Assembly: GCF_000014565.1 (NCBI RefSeq)
Contig: NC_008268.1
Span: forward strand, 620,001 to 684,000
Reading direction: 5' to 3'
Length of the DNA stretch: 64,000 nt
Origin: Rhodococcus jostii RHA1
Lineage (GTDB): Bacteria; Actinomycetota; Actinomycetes; Mycobacteriales; Mycobacteriaceae
In this document: positions 36,819 to 45,930 of the stretch, one piece after another
How positions within the stretch are numbered: the stretch's first letter is position 1
How the letters are laid out: every line of letters begins with the position of its first letter
Made by a program: the position numbers and the translations under genes
The notes under the pieces: generated by a model
Seen by the model: the letters and a program-made list of their open reading frames with translations, nothing else
Told to the model about the DNA's origin: nothing
Databases searched by the model: none

Positions 36819-37036
36819 GTGGTCCTCGGCGTCCCGCCTGCGGGGTTGCCGACCTAGGAGGGCCCACGAACGGAGATCCCTCGAGCGCCGCGGTGAGTTT
36901 TCCCGTCACCTCTGGTCTGTACTGGTGTGAGTAGACACGAAGCGTGCGGGAGCAGTCGATTTGCCCGCGTGACGCCGACGGGCAGGTGCCACCGGTCAGC
37001 GGTGTACCGCTTCATGAACAGCAAGGAGAAAGTCTC

Positions 37037-37480
37037 ATGACATCGACACCACCCTCCACGGGAACCTCCAACGCGACACCGGCGCCGACGGGCGGAACCA
37101 CGAAGAAGGCCAGAATCGCTGGACTGGTCGTCAGCGCCCTCGTGGTGCTGTTTCTCCTGTTCGACTCGCTCATCCACATCGCGAACACGCAAATGGTGCG
37201 CGAGGCGATGGCCGAGCTGGGTTTTGCCGAGAACCTCAACCGTGTCATCGGGGTCGTTCTGTTGGTGTGCCTGATTCTCTACATCGTGCCCGCCACGGCG
37301 ATTCTGGGCGCGGTGCTGCTGACCGGATACCTCGGTGGAGCCGTCGCTACCAACATGCTCACCGAGCAGCCGATCGTCAGCACCACCCTGTTCCCGATTT
37401 ACGTCGGCATCTTCGTGTGGGGCGGTCTGTACCTGCGGGACGCGCGGGTGCGATCGATCATGCCTGTCCGACGCACGTGA
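37037..37480 (+). CDS. DoxX-like membrane protein
   Basis: A 147-aa protein with four predicted membrane helices after a polar, Thr/Pro-rich N-terminus: IAGLVVSALVVLFLLFDSLI, VIGVVLLVCLILYIVPATAI, LGAVLLTGYLGGAVATNML and TTLFPIYVGIFVWGGLYLRD. The GY-GGAVATN motif is typical of DoxX-like (DUF4267-like) proteins. AAGGAGAAAG precedes the ATG. Confidence 0.82.
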   Translation: MTSTPPSTGTSNATPAPTGGTTKKARIAGLVVSALVVLFLLFDSLIHIANTQMVREAMAELGFAENLNRVIGVVLLVCLILYIVPATAILGAVLLTGYLGGAVATNMLTEQPIVSTTLFPIYVGIFVWGGLYLRDARVRSIMPVRRT

Positions 37481-37532
37481 ACCACCACCCGACTGCTGGC
37501 CTCGAATGCCATTGACACCGAACGGATCGATG

Positions 37533-38825
37533 TTAGGTGATCGCGGCGTCACGCAATTCGGCGTATGAATCTTCCATCGCCACCGCCAGCCGGGCAACGT
37601 CGGGCAGCGCCTCGGGGTCTGTGCAGAGCCCGATACCGACGATCCCGGCGCAGGAGATCGCCGAGATCCGCAGCGCGTGGTGAGCTGCGGGCTCGGAGGA
37701 GGAGAAGAGCCGCTCGACCCGACGTCCGGAAACGCTGACCGGCACGGGCGGGCCGGGGACGTTCGAGATCGACAGGCTGAACTCGCGCGCGCTACCAGCG
37801 AGTCGCTTTGCGGCTTCCTCGACGCGTTTCACGCGTCCGAGAGCGTGGAAGAGATCGAACAGCTCTTCGGCGTCGTCGAGGAGCTTGCGCTTGCTGGTCT
37901 CGGCGTTGATCCGGTCGAGTCGGGTGAGCGGATCCGCCTCAGCGAGCGGCAGATCGACATTCAGGAAGGAATCACGGTTTCCGAGTTCGCCCGCTCCCTC
38001 GTCCCGGTGGTGCAGGCTGACCGGAACTTGAGCACGAAGACGCGGCAGGGCCGCCTGGCCGGCGCCGAGCCAGCTTCGCAGGCCGCCGGCGACGATCGCG
38101 AGGAGTACGTCGTTGACGGTTGGTCGACCGGGGCGTGAGGCGCCGATTGCCTTCAGCTCCGCGAGTGGGGCGACGGTGAAGGCGAGCTCGCGGGCGGCAC
38201 TGATCGGGCGGTCGAAAGGCGAATGTGAACCGCGATGGCCGAGTTCACGATGCACAACCGCAGGCATCCGCAGTGCCTCGTCGATTCGCGACCGTTGCGG
38301 CGAAGCGGCGCGAAGGCCCGGCCGCGTTCCTCCCAGGGGCGGTTCGAGGTGCCGATCCCAGAGGACGTCGTCGAGGAAGCGAACCGCGCTGATCCCGTCG
38401 GCCATCGCGTGATGGATCCGCACCGCGATCGCCTCGCGCCCGTCGCCGAGTGGACCGATCAGATCGAACGTCCACAATGGACGCTCGTGGTCGAGGTGCT
38501 CGGACATAAGCTTACTGACGGCCCGCCACAGATCGTCGCGCGAGGCACACCCGGGCTCCTCCCGGCGCCGGACGTGGTCACTGATCTCGAACGCCGTCGC
38601 CTCGACCCAGCGCGGCTCCGGTCCCGAGGTATCGATCCGTTGCGTCGCTCGCGGCTGGCTCGAAAGCCGCTCCGCCACGGCAGTTCGCAGAGCCTCGACG
38701 TCGAGCGGGGAGGTGGCCGGCCCGAGAACGACGAGCTTGAGCGTGTGGCCGGTTATCACCGCCGATTCGAGCCCCAGGATATGTGCGTCGTCGGCGGACA
38801 GCCGATCGGGATCCTCGCGGCTCAC
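37533..38825 (-). CDS. Wax ester synthase / diacylglycerol acyltransferase
   Basis: Bifunctional WS/DGAT that esterifies acyl-CoA with a fatty alcohol or diacylglycerol, the storage-lipid enzyme family abundant in Rhodococcus and Mycobacterium. The product is 430 aa. The catalytic motif HHAMADG is at residues 138-144 (HHxxxDG); NDVLLAIVAGGLRSWL and SISNVPGPPVPV in the C-terminal domain are also conserved. The usual PLSPxD N-terminal motif is replaced by the weaker RLSADDAH. Stand-alone gene. Confidence 0.9.
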   Translation of the reverse strand: MSREDPDRLSADDAHILGLESAVITGHTLKLVVLGPATSPLDVEALRTAVAERLSSQPRATQRIDTSGPEPRWVEATAFEISDHVRRREEPGCASRDDLWRAVSKLMSEHLDHERPLWTFDLIGPLGDGREAIAVRIHHAMADGISAVRFLDDVLWDRHLEPPLGGTRPGLRAASPQRSRIDEALRMPAVVHRELGHRGSHSPFDRPISAARELAFTVAPLAELKAIGASRPGRPTVNDVLLAIVAGGLRSWLGAGQAALPRLRAQVPVSLHHRDEGAGELGNRDSFLNVDLPLAEADPLTRLDRINAETSKRKLLDDAEELFDLFHALGRVKRVEEAAKRLAGSAREFSLSISNVPGPPVPVSVSGRRVERLFSSSEPAAHHALRISAISCAGIVGIGLCTDPEALPDVARLAVAMEDSYAELRDAAIT

Positions 38826-38943
38826 CTCGGCAAGTCTATTCGGGTCGGCACCTTTTCGAACCAGGAATGTCGGTCCCGCAGCTCAGCACGGACCCAGAGT
38901 GTTGCTTGCCTATGTCACACCGTCCGCGGCCCGGCCCCGGCCT

Positions 38944-40590
38944 TCACAGCGGGGCGGTGATCGGCGCCTCAGGGGCGTGGGTGACAGCGGTGCGCCCGGT
39001 CTCGAGGTACTCGGTGACGGTCTGGTCGACGACGGCGTTGCCACCCTGGATCCCCGCACCGTGATCGCCTCCCTCGACGGTGACGAGGTGCGCCCCCATG
39101 TCGTGGGCGAGCTGAACTCCCCCCTGATAGGGGGTCTGCGGGTCGCGCATTCCCTGCAGGACGAGCGGGGCCGTCGCCAGTCCTCGATTGCCCAACGTGG
39201 GCAGCGCGACAACGGGCGGCGCACCGGTACATTCGGGCCCGGCGCTGTAGCTGTACCCGATGAGGTCGAAGAGATCTCCGGTGACGAAGGTGGAGAAGAG
39301 CCAACCCGGAATGCGGTCCGGCCGAGCGGCGACATTGTTCTCGTTGCACAGGACCAGTGACTGCATCATCTGGGCCTGGGCGATCCGCTCGTACTCTTGC
39401 TCCGTCAGGTCGTCCATCGCGGTGCCGTCGGGAATCGCGTCTCGACCGTCCCGGATCACCCGCGCCATGAGCGGCCAGCTGTTGCGGGCGGGAAGCACCT
39501 GCCGCGTCATCACGTAGATGCTGGACGACATCTGGGCGTGCGACGGGTCGGCGAGACGACGGACGAAGGCCTCGAACTGAACGCGTGCCGGTCCGGTGAG
39601 ATCGACCCCACCGCGATAAGCATCCGCAACGGCCTGCAGGCCGGGCGGTACGTCACCGATCTGGGCGGGTGGTGGCGCGAGGGTCGGGTTCCCGCCGGCT
39701 TCCTCGACGATCCGGTCCGACCACCGCTGATACACCTTCAGCGGAGTGTCACCGAGCCCGTACGTGTCGTCGTGGGCGGCGATCCAGTCCATCAGGTCGT
39801 AGAAGCGATCCTTGTAGCCGTCGTTCTGCTGCCACAACACGTCGTTCCACAGCCACTTCTGGTCGACCGCAGAATCGAGGACCATGCGACCGGTGTGCTG
39901 AGGGAAGAGAGTCGCATAGGTGGATCCGAGAATTGTGCCGTACGAGAGGCCGTAGATGTCGATGACGTCCTCGCCGAGTGCGAGCCTGACCTGCTCCCAG
40001 TCCTTCGCGGTGTTCTCGGTCGTCAGGTGCGCCGTGGTGCCCGGCGCAGCGGACTCGCATGCGTTACGCGTCGCAGCACCGCCGAAGCCGAGGCTCATCG
40101 CCGTCGTCTGTTCAGGGGCCAGCACGCACTCGACCGCGCCGGCGTAGGGAAGACCGCGCGGTTGGACACCGATCACGTCCCACTGTGTGCGGACCGCGTC
40201 GGGCAGGATCTCGACGAACATGCTGTTCGAGCCGATCGCGTCTCCGCCGGGCCCACCGGGATTGGTGAACAGCACGCCGCGGCGCGAGCCGGGATCCTCG
40301 GCGCGGTGGCGGGTGACGAGCACGTCGATCGTGCCGGCGGCGGGGTCCGCGTAGTTGCGGGGAACGGTGACCGAGGCGCACTGATCGGATGCCGGGTCCA
40401 GCTCGTATTCGGCCGGGCAGGACCCCCAGCGAAGATCGTCACCCGGTGCCGGCTGTGCGGTGGCCAGCGGTACCGGACCCAGGGCGAGTGTGGCGGTGAG
40501 GCCGCCGACGAGGGCGACAAATCGCGTACGCCGTGCAAACCGCGCCCCCGCGCGTTGCCTTGAGTCCAAGTGCCCATCGATCCCCGGCAT
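38944..40590 (-). CDS. Secreted alpha/beta hydrolase (SlpD/tripeptidyl aminopeptidase type)
   Basis: A 548-aa exported hydrolase. The ATG at 40590 gives a leader with RRTRFVALVGGLTATLALG and a signal-peptidase site near TAQPAPG. The nucleophile elbow is GLSYGTILGS, with the oxyanion region TNPGGPGGD. The C-terminal TAP-like domain carries the acid and histidine, ending VEGGDHGAGI. Actinobacterial members act as tripeptidyl aminopeptidases or esterases; the substrate here is open. Confidence 0.87.
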   Translation of the reverse strand: MPGIDGHLDSRQRAGARFARRTRFVALVGGLTATLALGPVPLATAQPAPGDDLRWGSCPAEYELDPASDQCASVTVPRNYADPAAGTIDVLVTRHRAEDPGSRRGVLFTNPGGPGGDAIGSNSMFVEILPDAVRTQWDVIGVQPRGLPYAGAVECVLAPEQTTAMSLGFGGAATRNACESAAPGTTAHLTTENTAKDWEQVRLALGEDVIDIYGLSYGTILGSTYATLFPQHTGRMVLDSAVDQKWLWNDVLWQQNDGYKDRFYDLMDWIAAHDDTYGLGDTPLKVYQRWSDRIVEEAGGNPTLAPPPAQIGDVPPGLQAVADAYRGGVDLTGPARVQFEAFVRRLADPSHAQMSSSIYVMTRQVLPARNSWPLMARVIRDGRDAIPDGTAMDDLTEQEYERIAQAQMMQSLVLCNENNVAARPDRIPGWLFSTFVTGDLFDLIGYSYSAGPECTGAPPVVALPTLGNRGLATAPLVLQGMRDPQTPYQGGVQLAHDMGAHLVTVEGGDHGAGIQGGNAVVDQTVTEYLETGRTAVTHAPEAPITAPL

Positions 40591-40859
40591 ACTGTCGCGA
40601 TCCCCCTCGTAGTCCAGTGTCGTGACGATCGTGGCGCCTGAGCCGCTGCGCAGCCAGCCCGCTCGCTCTCGCCCCAGCAGCCAGTGTCTCAGACGCACCA
40701 CCGCGACGACCGGTAACCCGGAATCGGAGATGTCGCCACGGAATCCGGGTGCACACGTCTTTGCGGTGCTGCGTCATCGTGCACCACCGGCGGGACCGTG
40801 AAAGCCGGAACCGGAAGCGCTGACCAAGGGTTCGGCCGCGCCTGGCGTACTGTATTGGC

Positions 40860-41231
40860 GTGCGCTACGAGGTAGTTGAGTCCGACACCGCGACCGCATT
40901 GGGCAGCGGTGACGTTCCTGTGCTGTCGACCCCCCGGCTGATTGCGTGGATGGAGGCGGCCACCGTCACCTGCGCTGCATCGTTCATCGGTGCGGGCCAG
41001 ACGACAGTCGGGACCGCTGTCCGAATCGAGCACCGCGGCCCGACACCGGTCGGTGCAACCGTCGAGATCGCGGCCGGGCCACCAGCCGCCGCTGTCGGCC
41101 ACCGCCTCACCTTCACCGTGCGGGCGACCGATAGCTCGGGGAAGGTGGTCGCGTCAGGCGAGATCGACCGGGCGATCGTCGACCGGGACCGGTTTCTCGC
41201 GGCGGCGTCACCCGCGAAGCCTGATCGCTGA
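40860..41231 (+). CDS. Thioesterase, fluoroacetyl-CoA-thioesterase-like hotdog fold
   Basis: A 123-aa hotdog-fold thioesterase. The N-terminal half VPVLSTPRLIAWMEAATVTC and TTVGTAVRIEHRGPTPVGAT follow the FlK pattern, with the catalytic Glu in MEAA and a conserved H in IEH. A GTG start is used. It probably hydrolyses a short acyl-CoA; nothing suggests fluoroacetate specifically. Confidence 0.82.
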   Translation: MRYEVVESDTATALGSGDVPVLSTPRLIAWMEAATVTCAASFIGAGQTTVGTAVRIEHRGPTPVGATVEIAAGPPAAAVGHRLTFTVRATDSSGKVVASGEIDRAIVDRDRFLAAASPAKPDR

Positions 41232-41311
41232 CCGCGCATGTCGCGCACTCACCACTGACCGCCACGTCGCGACCGGCCCGATCCCCCAGCCCTGACGGCG
41301 GGCACGGTTAC

Positions 41312-41470
41312 TCACTCGTCGCTGAAGAGTGACCGGTGGATCTCGGCGGATGTTTGCGTGGGGGAATCGCCGGTGCGCGGCGCGTCGGAGACGGGCTCCG
41401 GGGTGCTGTGGGTCAGCGTTCGCTGCGCAGAGAAGAGTGGGAGTTCGGACTTGTCGTGATCGATGGTCAT
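41312..41470 (-). CDS. Small hypothetical protein (52 aa)
   Basis: Starts MTIDHDKSELPLFSAQRTL and continues with a polar Ser/Thr/Pro-rich part, ending HRSLFSDE. The ATG at 41470 has AAGGAACAGA upstream, a fair ribosome site. No homology recognised; probably unstructured. Could be a small regulator or a peptide precursor, but there is no direct evidence. Confidence 0.45.
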   Translation of the reverse strand: MTIDHDKSELPLFSAQRTLTHSTPEPVSDAPRTGDSPTQTSAEIHRSLFSDE

Positions 41471-41960
41471 TCTGTTCCTTGATTCAGGTGTATGTGGGCG
41501 CGGCCGGCTGGGGTGATGGGTCGTGGACGGCTCATTCGGCTCGCCATCAGGCGTGGTGCCCACCCTGGGAGATGGTCGCGCGGTGCGGATCTGCGCGGCG
41601 CCTGGGCGTGCGGGCCTGCAGCGCTTGGCATCAAATGGACGCTCCTTGCATCGGCCGCAAATCGGCCGGCATTCTCTCGAATCGGGAACGCGTGAGCCGA
41701 CTCGCTCGATGCGACAACCATTCCGATTCACCAAGCCTATACCCCCATACCATCCGCCTGCTCAACAGTGAACGATCTCACTGCGTGGCGCCCCGAATAA
41801 GCGACCTGCTGAGGCGGCGCCGCCCTACCTCGTGTCTCGAGCGCACGGCCTGTTGCCGGCCGCTCGAGGTGAAGATCGGGCGATCTACTCGTGTGCACCA
41901 CCCCGGGCGCCCATCGCAAGCGATACTGAAATGCCCCACCCTTTCCGAGGAGACGTGAAC
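41471..41960. other. Gap without a recognisable gene
   Basis: 490 bp between the small hypothetical gene and the aldehyde dehydrogenase. Only random-looking frames. A stretch near 41739-41757 (CCTATACCCCCATACC) is pyrimidine-rich and could be part of a promoter. The dehydrogenase ribosome site GAGGAGACGTG lies at its right end. Confidence 0.45.
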
Positions 41961-43304
41961 ATGAGCCTGTACGCAGTTGTGGACCCCGCCACCGGAAAGA
42001 CGGTGCGCGAATATCCGACCGCGACCGACGAGCAGATGCAGGCGGCGTTGTCCGCGGCGGAGAAGGCGCACCGCGAGTGGTCGCGCGGCTCGACGGTGGT
42101 TGAGCGCGCCGAACTGCTCCGGAAGGTCGCCGAGTTGCACACCGAACGCCGCGACGAACTGGCCAAGATCATCCAGCGGGAGATGGGCAAGCCGCTGGAC
42201 CAGTCGTTGGGGGAAGTTGACTTCAGCGCCGCGATCTACCAGTACTACGCCGACAACGCCGAGAAGTTCCTGGCTGACGAGCCGATCGACCTGGTCGAGG
42301 GCGACGGTACCGCGCTGATCCGCCGCAACTCGATCGGTGTGCTGATCGGCATCATGCCGTGGAACTACCCCTACTACCAGGTCGCCCGGTTCGCGGGTCC
42401 GAATCTGGCACTGGGCAACACCATTGTGCTCAAACATGCACCGCAATGCCCGGAATCGGCGGCGGCACTGCACCAGATCTTCACCGACGCCGGATATCCG
42501 GAGGGCGCCTACGTCAACGTCTACGCCACCAACGAGCAGATCGCCGACGCGATCGCCGACCCGCGGGTCCAGGGCGTGTCATTGACCGGGTCCGAGCGTG
42601 CGGGCGCAGCGGTCGCCGAGATCGCCGGCCGCAACCTCAAGAAGGTGGTGCTGGAACTCGGGGGTTCCGATCCGTTCATCGTGCTCAGTTCCGATGACCT
42701 CGACGCCACCGTAAAAGCGGCAATAGAAGGTCGTTTCGAGAACACCGGGCAGGCGTGCAACGCCGCGAAGCGATTCATCATCGCCGAGGACCTCTACGAC
42801 GACTTCGTCGGCAGATTCACCGCGGAGGTGCTCGCCACCGCAGACGGACTCGCGCCGCTGTCGTCGGTCGCCGCCGCCGACCGGCTGTCCGAGCAGGTGC
42901 AGCAGGCGATCGCCGAGGGCGCCACGCTGGTGTCGGAGGGTGAACGCCAGGGTGCCTTCTTCCCACCCGCCGTGCTGACGAATGTGTCGCGGGATTCACG
43001 AACCTACCGGGAGGAACTGTTCGGGCCGGTTGCGACGATCTACAAGGTGCGTTCCGAGGATGAGGCCGTCGAGCTGGCGAACGACACTCCGTTCGGTCTC
43101 GGCTCGTATGTCTTCACCACGGACCCCGATCAGGCCTACCGCGTCGCCGACTCACTGGAGGCCGGCATGGTGTTCGTCAATGCCGTTGGCGCCGAAGGAG
43201 TCGAGCTGCCGTTCGGCGGCGTGAAGCGCTCCGGTTTCGGTCGCGAACTCGGCAAATACGGGATCGACGAATTCGTGAACAAGAAACTCATCCGCGTCAG
43301 CTGA
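41961..43304 (+). CDS. NAD(P)-dependent aldehyde dehydrogenase, succinate-semialdehyde type
   Basis: A 447-aa class 3-like aldehyde dehydrogenase. Catalytic Cys266 is in ENTGQACNAAKR, the general base Glu232 in LELGGSDPF, the oxyanion Asn135 in MPWNYPYYQ. The closing ELPFGGVKRSGFGRELGKYG matches succinate-semialdehyde dehydrogenases of the Sad/YneI group. GAGGAG precedes the ATG at 41961. It is monocistronic, convergent with cspA and sharing a terminator region. Confidence 0.9.
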   Translation: MSLYAVVDPATGKTVREYPTATDEQMQAALSAAEKAHREWSRGSTVVERAELLRKVAELHTERRDELAKIIQREMGKPLDQSLGEVDFSAAIYQYYADNAEKFLADEPIDLVEGDGTALIRRNSIGVLIGIMPWNYPYYQVARFAGPNLALGNTIVLKHAPQCPESAAALHQIFTDAGYPEGAYVNVYATNEQIADAIADPRVQGVSLTGSERAGAAVAEIAGRNLKKVVLELGGSDPFIVLSSDDLDATVKAAIEGRFENTGQACNAAKRFIIAEDLYDDFVGRFTAEVLATADGLAPLSSVAAADRLSEQVQQAIAEGATLVSEGERQGAFFPPAVLTNVSRDSRTYREELFGPVATIYKVRSEDEAVELANDTPFGLGSYVFTTDPDQAYRVADSLEAGMVFVNAVGAEGVELPFGGVKRSGFGRELGKYGIDEFVNKKLIRVS

Positions 43305-43385
43305 CCCGACGATTCCAGTATTTCAGCGCCCTCGGCGTGCAGTTCGATACCGGCGCCCCCACCGGATACCCATCCGGCGACAGAA

Positions 43386-43418
43386 GTGGGGACCGCACCC
43401 ACCGGATGCGGTCCCCAC
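43386..43418. terminator. Bidirectional 12-bp stem hairpin between ALDH and cold-shock gene
   Basis: Perfect arms GTGGGGACCGCA (43386-43397) and TGCGGTCCCCAC (43407-43418), 9-nt loop, starting 10 nt after the cold-shock stop codon and 82 nt after the ALDH stop. No T-run, as is common in high-GC actinobacteria. Confidence 0.85.
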
Positions 43419-43428
43419 GTTGCGCTGG

Positions 43429-43632
43429 TCAGACAGAGCGCACGTTCGTGGCCTGCGGGCCCTTCTGGCCCTGGCCGACCTCGAACTCCACACGCTGGTT
43501 CTCGTCGAGCGACTTGAAACCGCTGCCCGAGATTTCCGAGTAGTGCACGAAGACGTCCGGAGTTCCGTCGTCGGGTGCGATGAAACCGAAGCCCTTCTCA
43601 CCGTTGAACCACTTCACAATGCCCTGCGCCAT
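43429..43632 (-). CDS. cspA: Cold-shock protein (CspA family)
   Basis: A 67-aa nucleic-acid chaperone with RNP1 ([10 protein letters not shown]) and RNP2 (VFVHYSEI) motifs, starting [17 protein letters not shown]. The ATG at 43632 is preferred over the one at 43638 because AGGGAG is then 7 nt away. It ends with [10 protein letters not shown] as usual. Single gene with a strong hairpin directly behind it. Confidence 0.95.
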   Translation of the reverse strand: MAQGIVKWFNGEKGFGFIAPDDGTPDVFVHYSEISGSGFKSLDENQRVEFEVGQGQKGPQATNVRSV

Positions 43633-43788
43633 GCCCATACTCCCTAAATCTCGATCCGGACCCTCACATCGAGGTTCCGATCTCGATGACCTGATCCTGC
43701 CATCCTCGATGTAGTCGCGAAGAACCGGTCGCCTTCGGGTCGACGTTTTTGCATACACCGAGCGCGGTCAGCGGACCATCACCCAGCG

Positions 43789-44474
43789 CTAGTGTCCCGT
43801 CAGCCCGGACCTTTGCGTCCCACGAGGTGAAAGACGCGGCTGAGTTGACGGTAGGAGTCTCATCGGCTCCACGCCGCGGATCCGCACAAGCTCGCGGAGT
43901 TCCTCCACCGTGTCGGCTCGAGTCGGCACTCCCAGCACCCCGATCTCCCCCCCGGTGTCAAACGATGCCAGGGCGTCGTCCCACCGTTGTTCCAGGGCCG
44001 GGCGCACTGCCATCGCCTTCGCGTTGCCCGTCGTGATCGATACGACGCCACCGGCGCCAGTGCACCGGCACAGCTGGTCGACGAGCGGCTCCGGCTGCTC
44101 CAGGTACCCGAGCACGCCGTGACACAGCACGGCGGCGAACCGTTGACCATTCACCGCCTCGTCGGCGTTCTCGCCGTCGGCTACCACGAGCGTCACCCGT
44201 CGCTGGGTCTCACCAGGCAGTCGCTGGAGTCGCTGTCGAGCTTGTCCAGCATCACCGACGACGGGTCGGGCACCGTCACGTCGTAACCGGCTCGGGCCAG
44301 CGGAAACGATTGATTGCCCGCGCCGCCGCCGACGTCGAGCACTGTCGCTGGGGGCGCCGGCAAATGCTCCAACAGCTGCTGGTGCAGCACATAGATGCGC
44401 ACGCGTCCCTTCACCGAGGCATACGCCTCATCGGCAAATTGGTCGGCCACACCGGCCCAGGTGTCATCGCCCAC
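43789..44474 (-). pseudogene. SAM-dependent methyltransferase, frameshifted
   Basis: The first part, from a GTG near 44474, has VLDVGGGAGNQSFPLARAGY (SAM motif I) and VTVPDPSSVMLD. A missing base near 44252 then moves the true continuation (QARQRLQRLPGETQRRVTLV, ADGENADEAVNGQRFAAVLC, HGVLGYLEQP) into the next frame. The C-terminus after GVEPMR also loses family resemblance. It resembles CmoM/SmtA-type methyltransferases. Pseudogene, or partly sequencing error. Confidence 0.75.
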
Positions 44475-44803
44475 AGCCCCAAGATGGTGATTCGAACATC
44501 TCGACGATGGGCGGGACCTCGGGCCGTTGTCCACATTATCGATCGGATCGATTCGAGATCGGGTCAAACGATCCGCACTCTGCCCCGCTTCTGCTGTGTC
44601 TCGTCGCGCATGTGGTGCCGGCTCGACAGTCTTTTCAGAGAATCTGCACGATCTCAACGATTCACTTTCCATCGCCGTCCGGTGACAGTGTCTGTATGGA
44701 GCAGACTCGATGTTGCGCCGTCTCTCCGGCACCGGGCGACACCGCGCGCCAGTCTGTGACCGGCCCGCGACAACAACCGAACAGAACGGAAGAGACGACA
44801 CCG

Positions 44804-45835
44804 ATGACCGACAGCCCCCTCGATCTCACCTACGCCGCGGCCGAAGACCGCTACGAGAAGGTCCCGTACCACCGAACCGGAAACTCCGGACTCGATCTGC
44901 CCGCCTTCTCGTTCGGCCTGTGGCAGAAGTTCGGTAGCGACTACGCATTTGCGACTCAGCGGGAGATCATCCTCCACGCGTTCGACCTGGGCATTACCCA
45001 CTTCGACAACGCCGACCGCTACGGCCCACCGCATCGCGCAGCCCAGAAGAACTTCGGCGCCGTGCTCGCCAAGGACCTCGCGCCTTATCGGGACGAACTC
45101 ATCCTGTCGACCAAGGCAGGCAACCCGATCGGTCCGAGCCCGTATCTCAAAGGCGGCTCGCGCAAGTCGATCCTGACCTCGCTCGACCACAGTCTGCGCG
45201 ACCTCGGCACCGACTACGTCGACATCTTCTACCACCACAGCCCCGACCTCAGCACGCCACTGGAGGAATCCGTCGGGGCTCTGGTCAGCGCGGTGGAGCA
45301 GGGCAAGGCGCTCTACGTCGGCATTTCCAACTACCTACCCGATCGCACACACGAAGCCGCCGAACTGCTACGCCAGGCCGGCGTTCCGCTGCTCATCCAC
45401 CAGGCGCGTTACTCGATCTACGACCGTCGTCCCGAACAGAACGGCTTGCTGGACACCGCCCGGCAGGACGGATTCGGGCTGATCGTGTATTCACCCCTGG
45501 CGCAGGGTCTGCTGACGGACAAGTACCTGGAGACGATTCCCGAGCGCGCACGAGCACAGAACAGCGCGTTCTTGACGCCGGATGTGATCGACGAGACCTA
45601 CCGGCAGCGCACGGCCGAGCTCAACAAGATTGCCGAGGCTCGTGGCCAGTCACTCGCACAGCTGGCACTGCAGTGGGTGCTGCGGCGGCAGGAGGTCACC
45701 TCGGCGCTGATCGGAGCGAGTTCGACCGAGCAGCTCGACCACAACATCGCGGCCCTGAACTTCCCGCCGCTCACCGACGAAGAACTCGCGCTTATCGAGG
45801 AGCACGGGGTGCACGGAACCGGACTCAGGCTCTGA
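44804..45835 (+). CDS. Aldo/keto reductase (YghZ/glyceraldehyde-3-phosphate reductase type)
   Basis: A 343-aa AKR14-like reductase: GITHFDNADRYGPPH (catalytic Asp and Tyr), LSTKAGNP (Lys), VDIFYHHSPD (His), then GISNYLPDRT and SALIGASSTEQLDHNIAAL for the nucleotide. The ATG at 44804 has GGAAGAG upstream. The roughly 330 bp between it and the methyltransferase remnant contain nothing recognised. It is convergent with the sulfonate monooxygenase across a hairpin. Confidence 0.9.
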   Translation: MTDSPLDLTYAAAEDRYEKVPYHRTGNSGLDLPAFSFGLWQKFGSDYAFATQREIILHAFDLGITHFDNADRYGPPHRAAQKNFGAVLAKDLAPYRDELILSTKAGNPIGPSPYLKGGSRKSILTSLDHSLRDLGTDYVDIFYHHSPDLSTPLEESVGALVSAVEQGKALYVGISNYLPDRTHEAAELLRQAGVPLLIHQARYSIYDRRPEQNGLLDTARQDGFGLIVYSPLAQGLLTDKYLETIPERARAQNSAFLTPDVIDETYRQRTAELNKIAEARGQSLAQLALQWVLRRQEVTSALIGASSTEQLDHNIAALNFPPLTDEELALIEEHGVHGTGLRL

Positions 45836-45842
45836 CAACCAC

Positions 45843-45875
45843 TCACCCGCTCGCGCCGACAGCGCGGGCGGGTGA
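45843..45875. terminator. Bidirectional hairpin between AKR and sulfonate monooxygenase
   Basis: Arms TCACCCGCTCGCGC (45843-45856) and GCGCGGGCGGGTGA (45862-45875), 14 bp with one wobble pair and a 5-nt loop, just after the AKR stop and 56 nt after the convergent gene's stop. Confidence 0.8.
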
Positions 45876-45930
45876 CTGTCTCTGTTTGCACAAAGCTGTT
45901 GCGGGGAAGCGCAAGTAGGGCTCCCCCGGC

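Noticed and set aside
41739..41757. CsoR-type copper operator (CCTATACCCCCATACC)
   Set aside because: Only half-resembles the metal-repressor dyad, lacks the inverted second half, and no copper gene is adjacent.
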